From contig JALCNL010000007.1 of NCBI GenBank assembly GCA_022649055.1, forward strand, positions 1 to 43,445: DNA of 43,445 nucleotides, in the 5' to 3' direction. Positions 35,160 to 42,469 of the stretch are shown here, piece after piece (the stretch's first letter is position 1; each line of letters begins with the position of its first letter). Below the pieces are notes generated by a model. It was not told the origin of the DNA and did no database searches. It saw only the letters and a list, made by a program, of their open reading frames with translations. The stretch comes from Megasphaera sp. Lineage in GTDB: Bacteria; Bacillota; Negativicutes; Veillonellales; Megasphaeraceae. The position numbers and the translations under genes were made by a program.

Positions 35160-36146
35160 ATGGATCATACAATTTGTATTAAAGAAATCGGCAGTTTTTT
35201 TGTCGGAGGAAGACGTGTTACATTAAAAGGATTACCAGTATATTCTGCTTCAATGGTTAAGAATGGTAAACCTCGTATGGTAGATCCGAATGGTGAGTTT
35301 TGGGCGGGACAAATGTATGTGCAATATATCAAATTATCCAATCCTACGGCTAAGTATCCTTTATTATTATGGCATGGAGGAGGTCTGTCAGGATCATGCT
35401 GGGAAACGACACCGGATGGCCGAGAAGGATGGCAGATGTTTTTTCTACGTGCTGGCTATAATGTATATATTTCTGATGCTGTTGAACGAGGCAGGGCATC
35501 TTGGGCACGGTATCCTGAAATTTTTACAACGGAACCTGTTTTCCGGTCATATCAACATGCATGGGAATCTTTTCGTATTGGGAAAACGTATTGTAATGAT
35601 CCCTGTCAACGCAAACCGTTTCCCGGAAGTCAATATCCCGTCGATTCTTTTGAAACTTTTATGATGTATTCTATTCCCCGGTGGTCATCGAACAATGATG
35701 TGACGCAAAAGGCATATGATCGATATGTTCAAAAAGTTGGTCCGTGCATACTCATTGCGCATAGCCAAGGGTGTTCTTTTGCAGCAGAAACAGCACTTCA
35801 TTATCCTCAACTTGTAAAGGCTATTGTTTTTGTTGAACCATCGTCTATGCCTGATTATCAAACATATGATTTAAGCATTTTGAAAAATATACCTCAGATG
35901 TATATTTGGGGGGATTTTCTTGATGAATATACTATTTGGAATAAAACCATTCCCGATACAGAAAGTTATTATAAAGCAGTAAAAAAATATTATCAAGAAT
36001 TAAAGAGAGTGTGTCATCGAGCAGAATGGCTGGAATTACCTGAAATAGGAATTCAAGGTAATACACATATGATGATGCATGATAAAAACTCTTCTCAAGT
36101 AGCTGCGCTTATTCTTGATTGGTTTAACAAACAAAAGATAATTTAA
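35160..36146 (+). CDS. Alpha/beta hydrolase (esterase-like)
   Basis: In this 328-aa alpha/beta hydrolase the oxyanion region reads LLLWHGGGLSGSCWE (residues ~78-92), and the nucleophile elbow is LIAHSQGCSFAAE, with Ser as the likely nucleophile. A conserved WGDFLDEY and a late GIQGNTHMMMHD supply plausible Asp and His. There is no signal peptide, so it is probably cytoplasmic. The start at 35160 has a gaggtg site; an earlier frame start would lie inside the preceding hairpin. Its place between the citrate symporter and the LysR gene suggests an ester of an organic acid as substrate, but this is only inference. Confidence 0.8.
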   Translation: MDHTICIKEIGSFFVGGRRVTLKGLPVYSASMVKNGKPRMVDPNGEFWAGQMYVQYIKLSNPTAKYPLLLWHGGGLSGSCWETTPDGREGWQMFFLRAGYNVYISDAVERGRASWARYPEIFTTEPVFRSYQHAWESFRIGKTYCNDPCQRKPFPGSQYPVDSFETFMMYSIPRWSSNNDVTQKAYDRYVQKVGPCILIAHSQGCSFAAETALHYPQLVKAIVFVEPSSMPDYQTYDLSILKNIPQMYIWGDFLDEYTIWNKTIPDTESYYKAVKKYYQELKRVCHRAEWLELPEIGIQGNTHMMMHDKNSSQVAALILDWFNKQKII

Positions 36147-36740
36147 CTTGTATGGCTTATTGTTTTTTTGTATAAAAGGGTAGACTTGAGATTATTTATA
36201 AAGGGAAATAAACCGTAAATAAAGTTCTATATAGAAAATTAGTTAATTCTACAACAGCCGTCGATAGCTTGTTCTGAGGTATAACGGAGTAAAACGTATT
36301 TTAAAAAAGTACCTGATTTGATAAAAACTGTAGCATCGTGTAAACATTATTTTTTAGAATAATCTATTAGTTAGAATGAATTAGAAAACCGTACGAATGA
36401 GCATCCTAATGGGATAATGAGTATATATTGTGAAATAATGGCATGTATAGTGTAGTGATAACGGGTGTTGTTGTGTAACAGACTGGCAGATGGATTATGG
36501 GTGGTATATTATATAAAAGAAGAAAGTCCGTGGTCAGAAAAATTATAAAACTAAAAATTTTTGCATAATGTATTCTATTGAGGGCACCAGATAGGATAGG
36601 CATATATTTTTAACTTATTATATAGATTTGTGTACATTGGGTATAATCGCTTTTTGTGAATAGTATGTATTTAATTTTACAGTTGTATCGTTTAATAGTA
36701 TTATAAAGATATGCAAAACAGGAAAAAGGAGGGATATCCA
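36147..36740. other. AT-rich gap between hydrolase and LysR genes
   Basis: About 590 bp without a recognisable gene or strong hairpin. A TATAAT at 36642-36647 could be the -10 for the LysR gene, without a good -35. Nothing else is supported. Confidence 0.5.
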
Positions 36741-37601
36741 TTGGATGATCGAGATTGGCAGATATTATATATTTTGTATAAAGAAAAGAATATTACAAAA
36801 ACGGCCCAGCTTTTATACATTTCCCAACCTGCATTGACAGCACGGCTAAAACATATTGAACAATGTTTCAATGTGACTGTAGTGAATCGGGGACATAAAG
36901 GAGTTACGTTTACAACAGAGGGAGAATATCTGGCACGTGTTGCAGAGAGTATGATGCAGCAAATGCGTCATATTCGTGAAGAAGTGTCAAATTTGGATAC
37001 CAGTATGCGCGGTGTATTATTTATTGGAGCATCCAGTTATTTTACTATGTTTACGATGCCCCAAGTATTAAAGAAATTTAAAGAACTGTATCCTAATATT
37101 GATTTTAATGTCACTACGACCTGGAGTCAGGATGTTAGCAAATTATTAGACAATCAGCAAATTCATATTGGGTTTGTCAGTGCTGATTACGGAGCATGTT
37201 CTACACGTGAAGTGCTGTATGAAGAACCGATATGCATTGCATCTAGCCATGTATTTCAATTAGAGGATATCCCATTCCTTCCACGTATTGACTATGATAC
37301 GGACGGTATGATAAAATTGCGTATTGATAAATGGTGGCGGCAGCATTTTAATAATCCGCCTTTAGTCAGCATGAAAGTAGATCGTCTGGCAACCTGCCGG
37401 GAAATGATTAAAGCGGGATTAGGATATGGCATTGTCCCTTCACGGATTGTTCGGGGGTTGGATGAGATATATACGTATAAACTTCAAGATGAACAGGGGC
37501 AGGATCTTATTCGGAAGACCTGGTTGTTATATCATCCGGAGGTTGTGAATCTGCGAATTGCAAAAGTGTTTATTGACTTTGTCAAAAAATTTGAATTTTA
37601 A
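36741..37601 (+). CDS. LysR-family transcriptional regulator of the citrate genes
   Basis: In this 286-aa protein the winged helix-turn-helix is at ~residues 8-60 (ILYILYKEKNITKTAQLLYISQPALTARLKHIEQ), followed by a LysR substrate-binding domain (RGVLFIGASSYFTMFTMPQVLKKF, MIKAGLGYGIVPSRIV). An ATG at 36711 would add 10 residues (MQNRKKEGYP). The strong aaggaggg site (36726-36733) is instead placed for the TTG at 36741, which gives the usual LysR N-terminal length. It lies between the symporter/hydrolase unit and the pckA-citDEF operon and is the obvious candidate to bind the block repeated before both. The co-inducer is unknown. Confidence 0.85.
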   Translation: MDDRDWQILYILYKEKNITKTAQLLYISQPALTARLKHIEQCFNVTVVNRGHKGVTFTTEGEYLARVAESMMQQMRHIREEVSNLDTSMRGVLFIGASSYFTMFTMPQVLKKFKELYPNIDFNVTTTWSQDVSKLLDNQQIHIGFVSADYGACSTREVLYEEPICIASSHVFQLEDIPFLPRIDYDTDGMIKLRIDKWWRQHFNNPPLVSMKVDRLATCREMIKAGLGYGIVPSRIVRGLDEIYTYKLQDEQGQDLIRKTWLLYHPEVVNLRIAKVFIDFVKKFEF

Positions 37602-37608
37602 TAAAAGT

Positions 37609-37650
37609 AAAAGATCTGAAGGATTTAGTGTCCATCAGGTCTTTTTATTT
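37609..37650 (+). terminator. Intrinsic terminator after the LysR gene
   Basis: An 11-bp stem (37609-37619 with 37635-37645, one T-G pair) is followed by a T-rich tail. Confidence 0.85.
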
Positions 37651-37666
37651 TTTAAAAATAACTATC

Positions 37667-37713
37667 AAATTTTTTTATGGATAAGTATCGAAACCCAGTA
37701 TTTTACAGTATAG
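37667..37713. promoter_or_regulatory. Citrate-regulon upstream element, copy 2 (before pckA)
   Basis: This is the counterpart of 33586-33630. It contains AGTAT repeated directly with 8 bp between. It lies 95 bp before the pckA ATG, directly after the LysR terminator, so it is in the control region of pckA-citDEF. Confidence 0.6.
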
Positions 37714-37807
37714 GCAGCATGCGATATCCTACAGATAGGAAGAATAATAACTCAATTGACGTATAACTGTAGATTATAGGAAAATCAGTTATGAAGGAGG
37801 AACAGCG

Positions 37808-39445
37808 ATGGAGACATTTGGTTTAGAAAAATTGGGAATGCATAATCTAAAATCTGTACACCGTAATTTACCCCCTGCGGTTTTGACAGAAGAAGCTGTT
37901 AAAAGGGGGGAGGGAATTATAAGCGAAACAGGTGCCTTATTTGTTAATACCGGTAAATTTACAGGCCGTGCTTCAGAAGATAAATTCATTGTTGATACAC
38001 CTGCTATTCATGACAAAATTTGTTGGGGCAATGTTAACAGACCTATTACTAAAGCGAAATTTGATGTGTTAAAGGGAAAAATGATTGCGTATCTGCAAAA
38101 TACAGATATCTTTTTATTTGATGGATTTGCCGGTGCCGATCCGGAAAGTACAAAAAAGTTTCGTATTGTAAATGAGTATGCGAGTCAAAATTTATTTATG
38201 CACAATCTTTTAATACGTCCTACAGAATCGCAACTAGAGAATTTCGGAGATCCGGATTTTACTATTATCGCTGCTCCCAGCTTTATGTGTGATCCTTTGA
38301 TAGATGGGGTTCATTCAGAAGCAACCATTATTATTGATTATGAGGATAAACTTGTACTTATTGCCGGAACTCAGTATTCTGGAGAAATAAAAAAAGCTGT
38401 ATTTGCTATCATGAATTATCTTATGCCGCAGGAAGATATCCTTCCAATGCATTGTTCTGCCAATATGGATCCTAAGACAAAAGAAACGGCTATCTTTTTT
38501 GGTCTTTCCGGTACGGGCAAGACTACGCTTTCTGCAGATCCTGAACGTATATTGATAGGAGATGATGAACATGGTTGGTCTGATACAGGAGTGTTTAATT
38601 TTGAAGGCGGGTGTTATGCAAAGTGTATTCATTTGAATCCTGAAAATGAGCCGGAAATTTATCATGCGATCCGTTTTGGTAGTCTTGTGGAAAATGTTGT
38701 TATTGATCCGATTACGCGTAAACCGAATTATGATGATAACAGCTTATCTGAAAATACACGTGTGGGATATCCTATAGAATTTATTCCTAATGTAGCGATT
38801 CCTGGTATCGGTGGTATTCCCAAAGTCATTATTTTTTTGGCTGCAGATAGTTTTGGTGTTCTGCCTCCTATTTCCCGGCTTGATAAAAATGCAGCAATGT
38901 ATCATTTTGTGACGGGTTTTACTTCTAAGGTGGCAGGTACGGAGCAGGGAATTACGGAACCTGTGCCAACTTTTTCTACACTTTTTGGAGAACCTTTTAT
39001 GCCGTTGCATCCCGATGTGTATGCCCATATGTTGGGAGAAAAAATTGAAAAATACAATACGAAAGTATATTTGGTAAATACCGGATGGATCGGCGGTTCA
39101 TACGGAACGGGAAGCCGTATGAAGCTTTCTTATACACGCGCTATGATAACGGCTGCACTTAATGGTGAATTGGATACTGCTACATACAAGCACGACACTG
39201 TGTTTAATTTAGATGTGCCACAGTATTGTTCTCATGTGCCTGAGAGCATCATGAATCCCAGAGATACGTGGAAAGATAAAGATGCTTATGACAGAACTGC
39301 CAAGAAATTAGCGAAAATGTTCTATGAGAATTTTATGGAGAAATATCCTACTATGCCAAAAGAAATAATTAATGCAGGTCCTAGTGGAGATTCGTCGGTC
39401 AAGAAGAACACATATTTTAATGAGAATTGTGCGAGGGCAATGTGA
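37808..39445 (+). CDS. pckA: ATP-dependent phosphoenolpyruvate carboxykinase
   Basis: This 545-aa enzyme has the kinase loop GLSGTGKTTLS at ~232-242, the metal site IGDDEHGWSDTGVFNFEGGCYAK, the substrate segment FTGRASEDKF near the start, and NTGWIGGSYGTGSRM. It interconverts oxaloacetate + ATP with PEP + CO2 + ADP. It is the first gene of the operon with citDEF, 15 bp ahead of citD. It would therefore take oxaloacetate from citrate cleavage to PEP, or run in reverse. An oxaloacetate decarboxylase, usual in citrate fermentation clusters, is not present. The site gaaggagga precedes the ATG. Confidence 0.96.
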   Translation: METFGLEKLGMHNLKSVHRNLPPAVLTEEAVKRGEGIISETGALFVNTGKFTGRASEDKFIVDTPAIHDKICWGNVNRPITKAKFDVLKGKMIAYLQNTDIFLFDGFAGADPESTKKFRIVNEYASQNLFMHNLLIRPTESQLENFGDPDFTIIAAPSFMCDPLIDGVHSEATIIIDYEDKLVLIAGTQYSGEIKKAVFAIMNYLMPQEDILPMHCSANMDPKTKETAIFFGLSGTGKTTLSADPERILIGDDEHGWSDTGVFNFEGGCYAKCIHLNPENEPEIYHAIRFGSLVENVVIDPITRKPNYDDNSLSENTRVGYPIEFIPNVAIPGIGGIPKVIIFLAADSFGVLPPISRLDKNAAMYHFVTGFTSKVAGTEQGITEPVPTFSTLFGEPFMPLHPDVYAHMLGEKIEKYNTKVYLVNTGWIGGSYGTGSRMKLSYTRAMITAALNGELDTATYKHDTVFNLDVPQYCSHVPESIMNPRDTWKDKDAYDRTAKKLAKMFYENFMEKYPTMPKEIINAGPSGDSSVKKNTYFNENCARAM

Positions 39446-39460
39446 AGGAGGAGTTTTTAT

Positions 39461-39745
39461 ATGGCAAATGTACTTGTGACATCGGCTTCTGCCGGTTTTG
39501 ATGAAAAACAAGATGTATTAGTAACAGCAACAGCAGGTGAACCTGGTTCTGGAATTAGCATCCATCTACAATCAAAGGTGATGCGGCAATATGGAACACA
39601 TATAAAAGAACTTATTAAAAATACGGTTACAGAGGCAGGATTTGAAGATATAGTTTTGGATGTTAAGGATAATGGAGCGTGGGATTACACCTTGGAAGCT
39701 CGGGTGGAAAGCGCACTGGAACGGGGGATGAATCATGCTGAATAA
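39461..39745 (+). CDS. citD: Citrate lyase gamma subunit (acyl carrier protein), atypical
   Basis: The 94-aa size and pattern match CitD: DVLVTA, GSGISIHLQSKVMRQYG, IKELIKNTV, DNGAWDYTLEARVESALERG. In characterised CitD the prosthetic group (phosphoribosyl-dephospho-CoA) is attached to the first serine of ESSD. Here the aligned residues read EKQD, so that serine is missing. Ser8 and Ser10 lie a few residues upstream but do not align. Its position directly before citE and citF supports the assignment. Whether it can be charged is open. The site aaggagga precedes the ATG, and the 3' end overlaps citE by 11 bases. Confidence 0.85.
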   Translation: MANVLVTSASAGFDEKQDVLVTATAGEPGSGISIHLQSKVMRQYGTHIKELIKNTVTEAGFEDIVLDVKDNGAWDYTLEARVESALERGMNHAE

Positions 39746-40646
39746 TGAACAGGCAAAGCATAAACTTCGCAGAACGATGATGTTTGTACCTGGGAACAGT
39801 CCGAAAATGATTAATGCTGCGGATATTTACGGTGCAGATAGTTTGATGTTTGATGTTGAGGATTCTATTGCTGTAACTGAAAAGGATACGGCACGAAATC
39901 TTGTTGCCCATGCATTGAAATTTATGAAATTTCAGTCAGAAACCGTAGTACGTATTAACCATCCAACACAAACTCCTTTTGGGATGGAGGATTTGAAGAT
40001 TATTTTACCGGCTAAACCAAATTTAATTCGTATGCCTAAGATTGAAGATATAAGCGAAATTGAATTAGTTGCCGATGCAATCGAAAAAGCAGAAAAAAAA
40101 TATAATTGGCCGGAAGGCACAATCAATATCATTGGAGCCATTGAAAGTGTGAAAGGATTATATAATGTAAGGGAAATGTGTAAGCACCCCAGAATGGTGG
40201 CCATTGCCTTAGGCGCGGAAGATTTTATTGCTAATATTAAAACGAATCGCACAAAGTATGGTATTGAACTTTATTATTGCCGAGAACAAATTCTCATGGC
40301 TGCCAGAGATGCAGAAATTCAAGCACTGGATACTGTGTTTTCCGATATAAATGATATGGATACGTTTAAAGATGAGGTTACAAAAAGCAGAGATATGGGA
40401 TTTGACGGCAAATCCTGCATTCATCCGAAACAAGTATCTGTAGTACATAGTATTTATACGCCGACAGATAAACAGATTGCAAAAGCAGTAAAGGTTCTGG
40501 ATGCATTTAACGCTTCTTTAACGGATAATAAAGGAGTTTTGAATGTTGACGGCAAGATGATTGATAAACCAATTGTTGTACGAGCGCAGCGTGTGATTGA
40601 TCAAGCTGTTGCTGCCGGTGTGAATATTGAAGAAAAGAGGGCTTGA
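39735..40646 (+). CDS. citE: Citrate lyase beta subunit (citryl-ACP lyase)
   Basis: The 303-aa HpcH/HpaI-type TIM barrel reads LRRTMMFVPGNSPKMINAADIYGADSLMFDVEDSIAVTEKD at the N-terminus, then VVRINHPTQTPFGMEDL, IIGAIESVKGLYN, ALGAEDFIANI and GFDGKSCIHPKQ. These include the Mg-binding acidic residues and substrate arginines of the family. It cleaves the citryl thioester to oxaloacetate and an acetyl thioester. The start overlaps citD, and a gggggatg site lies within citD. Confidence 0.94.
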   Translation: MLNNEQAKHKLRRTMMFVPGNSPKMINAADIYGADSLMFDVEDSIAVTEKDTARNLVAHALKFMKFQSETVVRINHPTQTPFGMEDLKIILPAKPNLIRMPKIEDISEIELVADAIEKAEKKYNWPEGTINIIGAIESVKGLYNVREMCKHPRMVAIALGAEDFIANIKTNRTKYGIELYYCREQILMAARDAEIQALDTVFSDINDMDTFKDEVTKSRDMGFDGKSCIHPKQVSVVHSIYTPTDKQIAKAVKVLDAFNASLTDNKGVLNVDGKMIDKPIVVRAQRVIDQAVAAGVNIEEKRA

Positions 40647-40647
40647 G

Positions 40648-42207
40648 ATGAAGAATGCAATTGGACGCGAGATTCCTGAAACGATTAGAGGTATAAAAAA
40701 GTTTCGTTTATATGGCGGTGAATTTATGGCTTTGCCGACTCATACCGGTACCGCCCGGACTATACGCATTAGCTTGCCGCACACGAATAAAATATTAGCC
40801 TCTATAGAGGAAGCAATTGAAAAAACTGGATTGAAGGATGGAATGACGATTTCTTTCCATCATCATCTGCGGAATGGTGATTATTTGATGCAATTGGTAG
40901 TAGGCGCTATTGCAAAGAAAGGTATCAAAGATATTACGATAGCATCCAGTTCCTTATCGCCTTGTCATGACTTTCTTATTGATTATATTAAAGATGGTAC
41001 GATTACTGCGTTGGAATCCAGTGGATTGCGGGGTTCATTGGGAAAATTTATCTGTGCTAATCCTTCTATTTTAAAAAAGCCTGTGATTATTCGTTCTCAC
41101 GGTGGCCGTGCTAGAGCTATCGAATCAGGAGAACTTCATATCGATGTGGCTTTTATGGGGGTGCCGACTTGTGACCGCCGCGGCAATTGTACAGGCCGCA
41201 CCGGCAAGTCTGCTTTCGGGTCCATGGGGTACGCTATTATTGATGCGGAATATGCCGATCAGGTTGTTGCCATTACCGATAATCTACAAGATACACCTGT
41301 TTTTCCATGCAGTATCCCGCAATCAGAGATTGATTATATTGTTGTGGTTGATGCTATTGGTGATCCGGAGGGAATTGCGTCAGGGGCTATTCGCATTACG
41401 AAAAATCCAACACAACTTGTAATGGCTCGGTATGCAGCAGAAGTTATGGAAAAAAGCGGTTATTTAAAAAATGGATTTTCTATGCAGATGGGGAGCGGCG
41501 GTGCTTCTTTGGCAGTCGGAATGTATTTGCGCGAAAAGATGAAAGAAAAAAATATTAAAGGCAGTTTTGGTGTTGGCGGAATGACGGGTATTTTTGTTGA
41601 TATGCTTCATGATGGATTATTTGATGCGGTATATGATGCCCAGACTTTTGATATTCCGGCAATTGAATCTATAGCCTCCAATCCTAACCATATTGAAATT
41701 TCTGCATCTACCTATGCCAACCCATGGAATTCTAGTCCTATTGTCAATGATTTGGATGTAGTATTCTTGTCGGCAACCGAAGTAGATGTTGACTTTAATA
41801 TCAATGTTATTACCGACTCGAACGATATTTGCATGGGAGCTTCGGGCGGACATAGCGATACTGCGGCAGGAGCTAAAATGTCTGTGATTATGTGTCCTAT
41901 TATTCGGGGACGCCTTCCTATGATACGCGATCATGTTCAGACTGTGGTTACGCCGGGGGATAGTATTGATGTTATCGTAACAGACCGTGGTATTGCGGTA
42001 AATCCTAAACGGCAGGATTTATTGGAAAAGTTGACAGTAGCTCATTTACCCGTTAAAACAATTCAGGAACTGCAGCATATTGCGTATAGTCTTGTCGGAA
42101 AACCTGAAGAAGTAAAACTGTCGCAAGATCCAGAGGATATTGTTGCTGTTGTTGAATATCGTGACGGTAGTATCATCGATGTCATTCGCAAACCTATTTT
42201 TGATTAA
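40648..42207 (+). CDS. citF: Citrate lyase alpha subunit (citrate:acetyl-ACP transferase)
   Basis: This 519-aa protein has CitF blocks: DGMTISFHHHLRNGDYL near residues 65-80, SHGGRARAIESGELHIDVAFMGVPTCD, GNCTGRTGKSAFGSMGYAI, GSGGASLAVGMYL and ASGGHSDTAAGAKMSVI. It swaps acetyl for citryl on the thioester carrier. The ATG at 40648 follows aagaggg by 7 bp; an earlier TTG inside citE is less likely. It is the last gene of pckA-citDEF. No citX, citG or citC follows; instead there is a terminator and then pepT. Confidence 0.94.
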   Translation: MKNAIGREIPETIRGIKKFRLYGGEFMALPTHTGTARTIRISLPHTNKILASIEEAIEKTGLKDGMTISFHHHLRNGDYLMQLVVGAIAKKGIKDITIASSSLSPCHDFLIDYIKDGTITALESSGLRGSLGKFICANPSILKKPVIIRSHGGRARAIESGELHIDVAFMGVPTCDRRGNCTGRTGKSAFGSMGYAIIDAEYADQVVAITDNLQDTPVFPCSIPQSEIDYIVVVDAIGDPEGIASGAIRITKNPTQLVMARYAAEVMEKSGYLKNGFSMQMGSGGASLAVGMYLREKMKEKNIKGSFGVGGMTGIFVDMLHDGLFDAVYDAQTFDIPAIESIASNPNHIEISASTYANPWNSSPIVNDLDVVFLSATEVDVDFNINVITDSNDICMGASGGHSDTAAGAKMSVIMCPIIRGRLPMIRDHVQTVVTPGDSIDVIVTDRGIAVNPKRQDLLEKLTVAHLPVKTIQELQHIAYSLVGKPEEVKLSQDPEDIVAVVEYRDGSIIDVIRKPIFD

Positions 42208-42226
42208 TATATGCCATAGCTGTTAT

Positions 42227-42265
42227 AAAGACACTGTACTTGTTATTGAGTGCAGTGTCTTTTTT
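42227..42265 (+). terminator. Intrinsic terminator of the pckA-citDEF operon
   Basis: A 14-bp stem (42227-42240 with 42249-42262, one T-G pair) with an 8-nt loop and further T residues. Confidence 0.93.
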
Positions 42266-42356
42266 AGAAACGGTTTTTGATGGGATCTTGGCAACCTTTA
42301 TTTTTTATTGTACGAAACAGTATTGGATAGAATAAAATAATGAAGTATAATTTAAG

Positions 42357-42380
42357 CCATACATATAATGGTATGTATGG
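42357..42380. repeat. Inverted repeat upstream of pepT
   Basis: Nine-bp arms (42357-42365 and 42372-42380) are perfect reverse complements around a 6-bp centre, about 90 bp before pepT. There is no T-tail, so an operator is as likely as a hairpin. Confidence 0.45.
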
Positions 42381-42469
42381 TATACAGCCGTATTACGATA
42401 TAAAGATGTTTATATTTTGCTGTGCAGGGGGACCATTATGTGGTAGTTAAATCAGAGGGGGATATGTAA

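Noticed and set aside
37756-37761. TTGACG as the -35 of the pckA promoter
   Set aside because: No -10 box is found at 16-18 bp spacing, so I did not call a promoter. A LysR-dependent promoter may lack a consensus -35.
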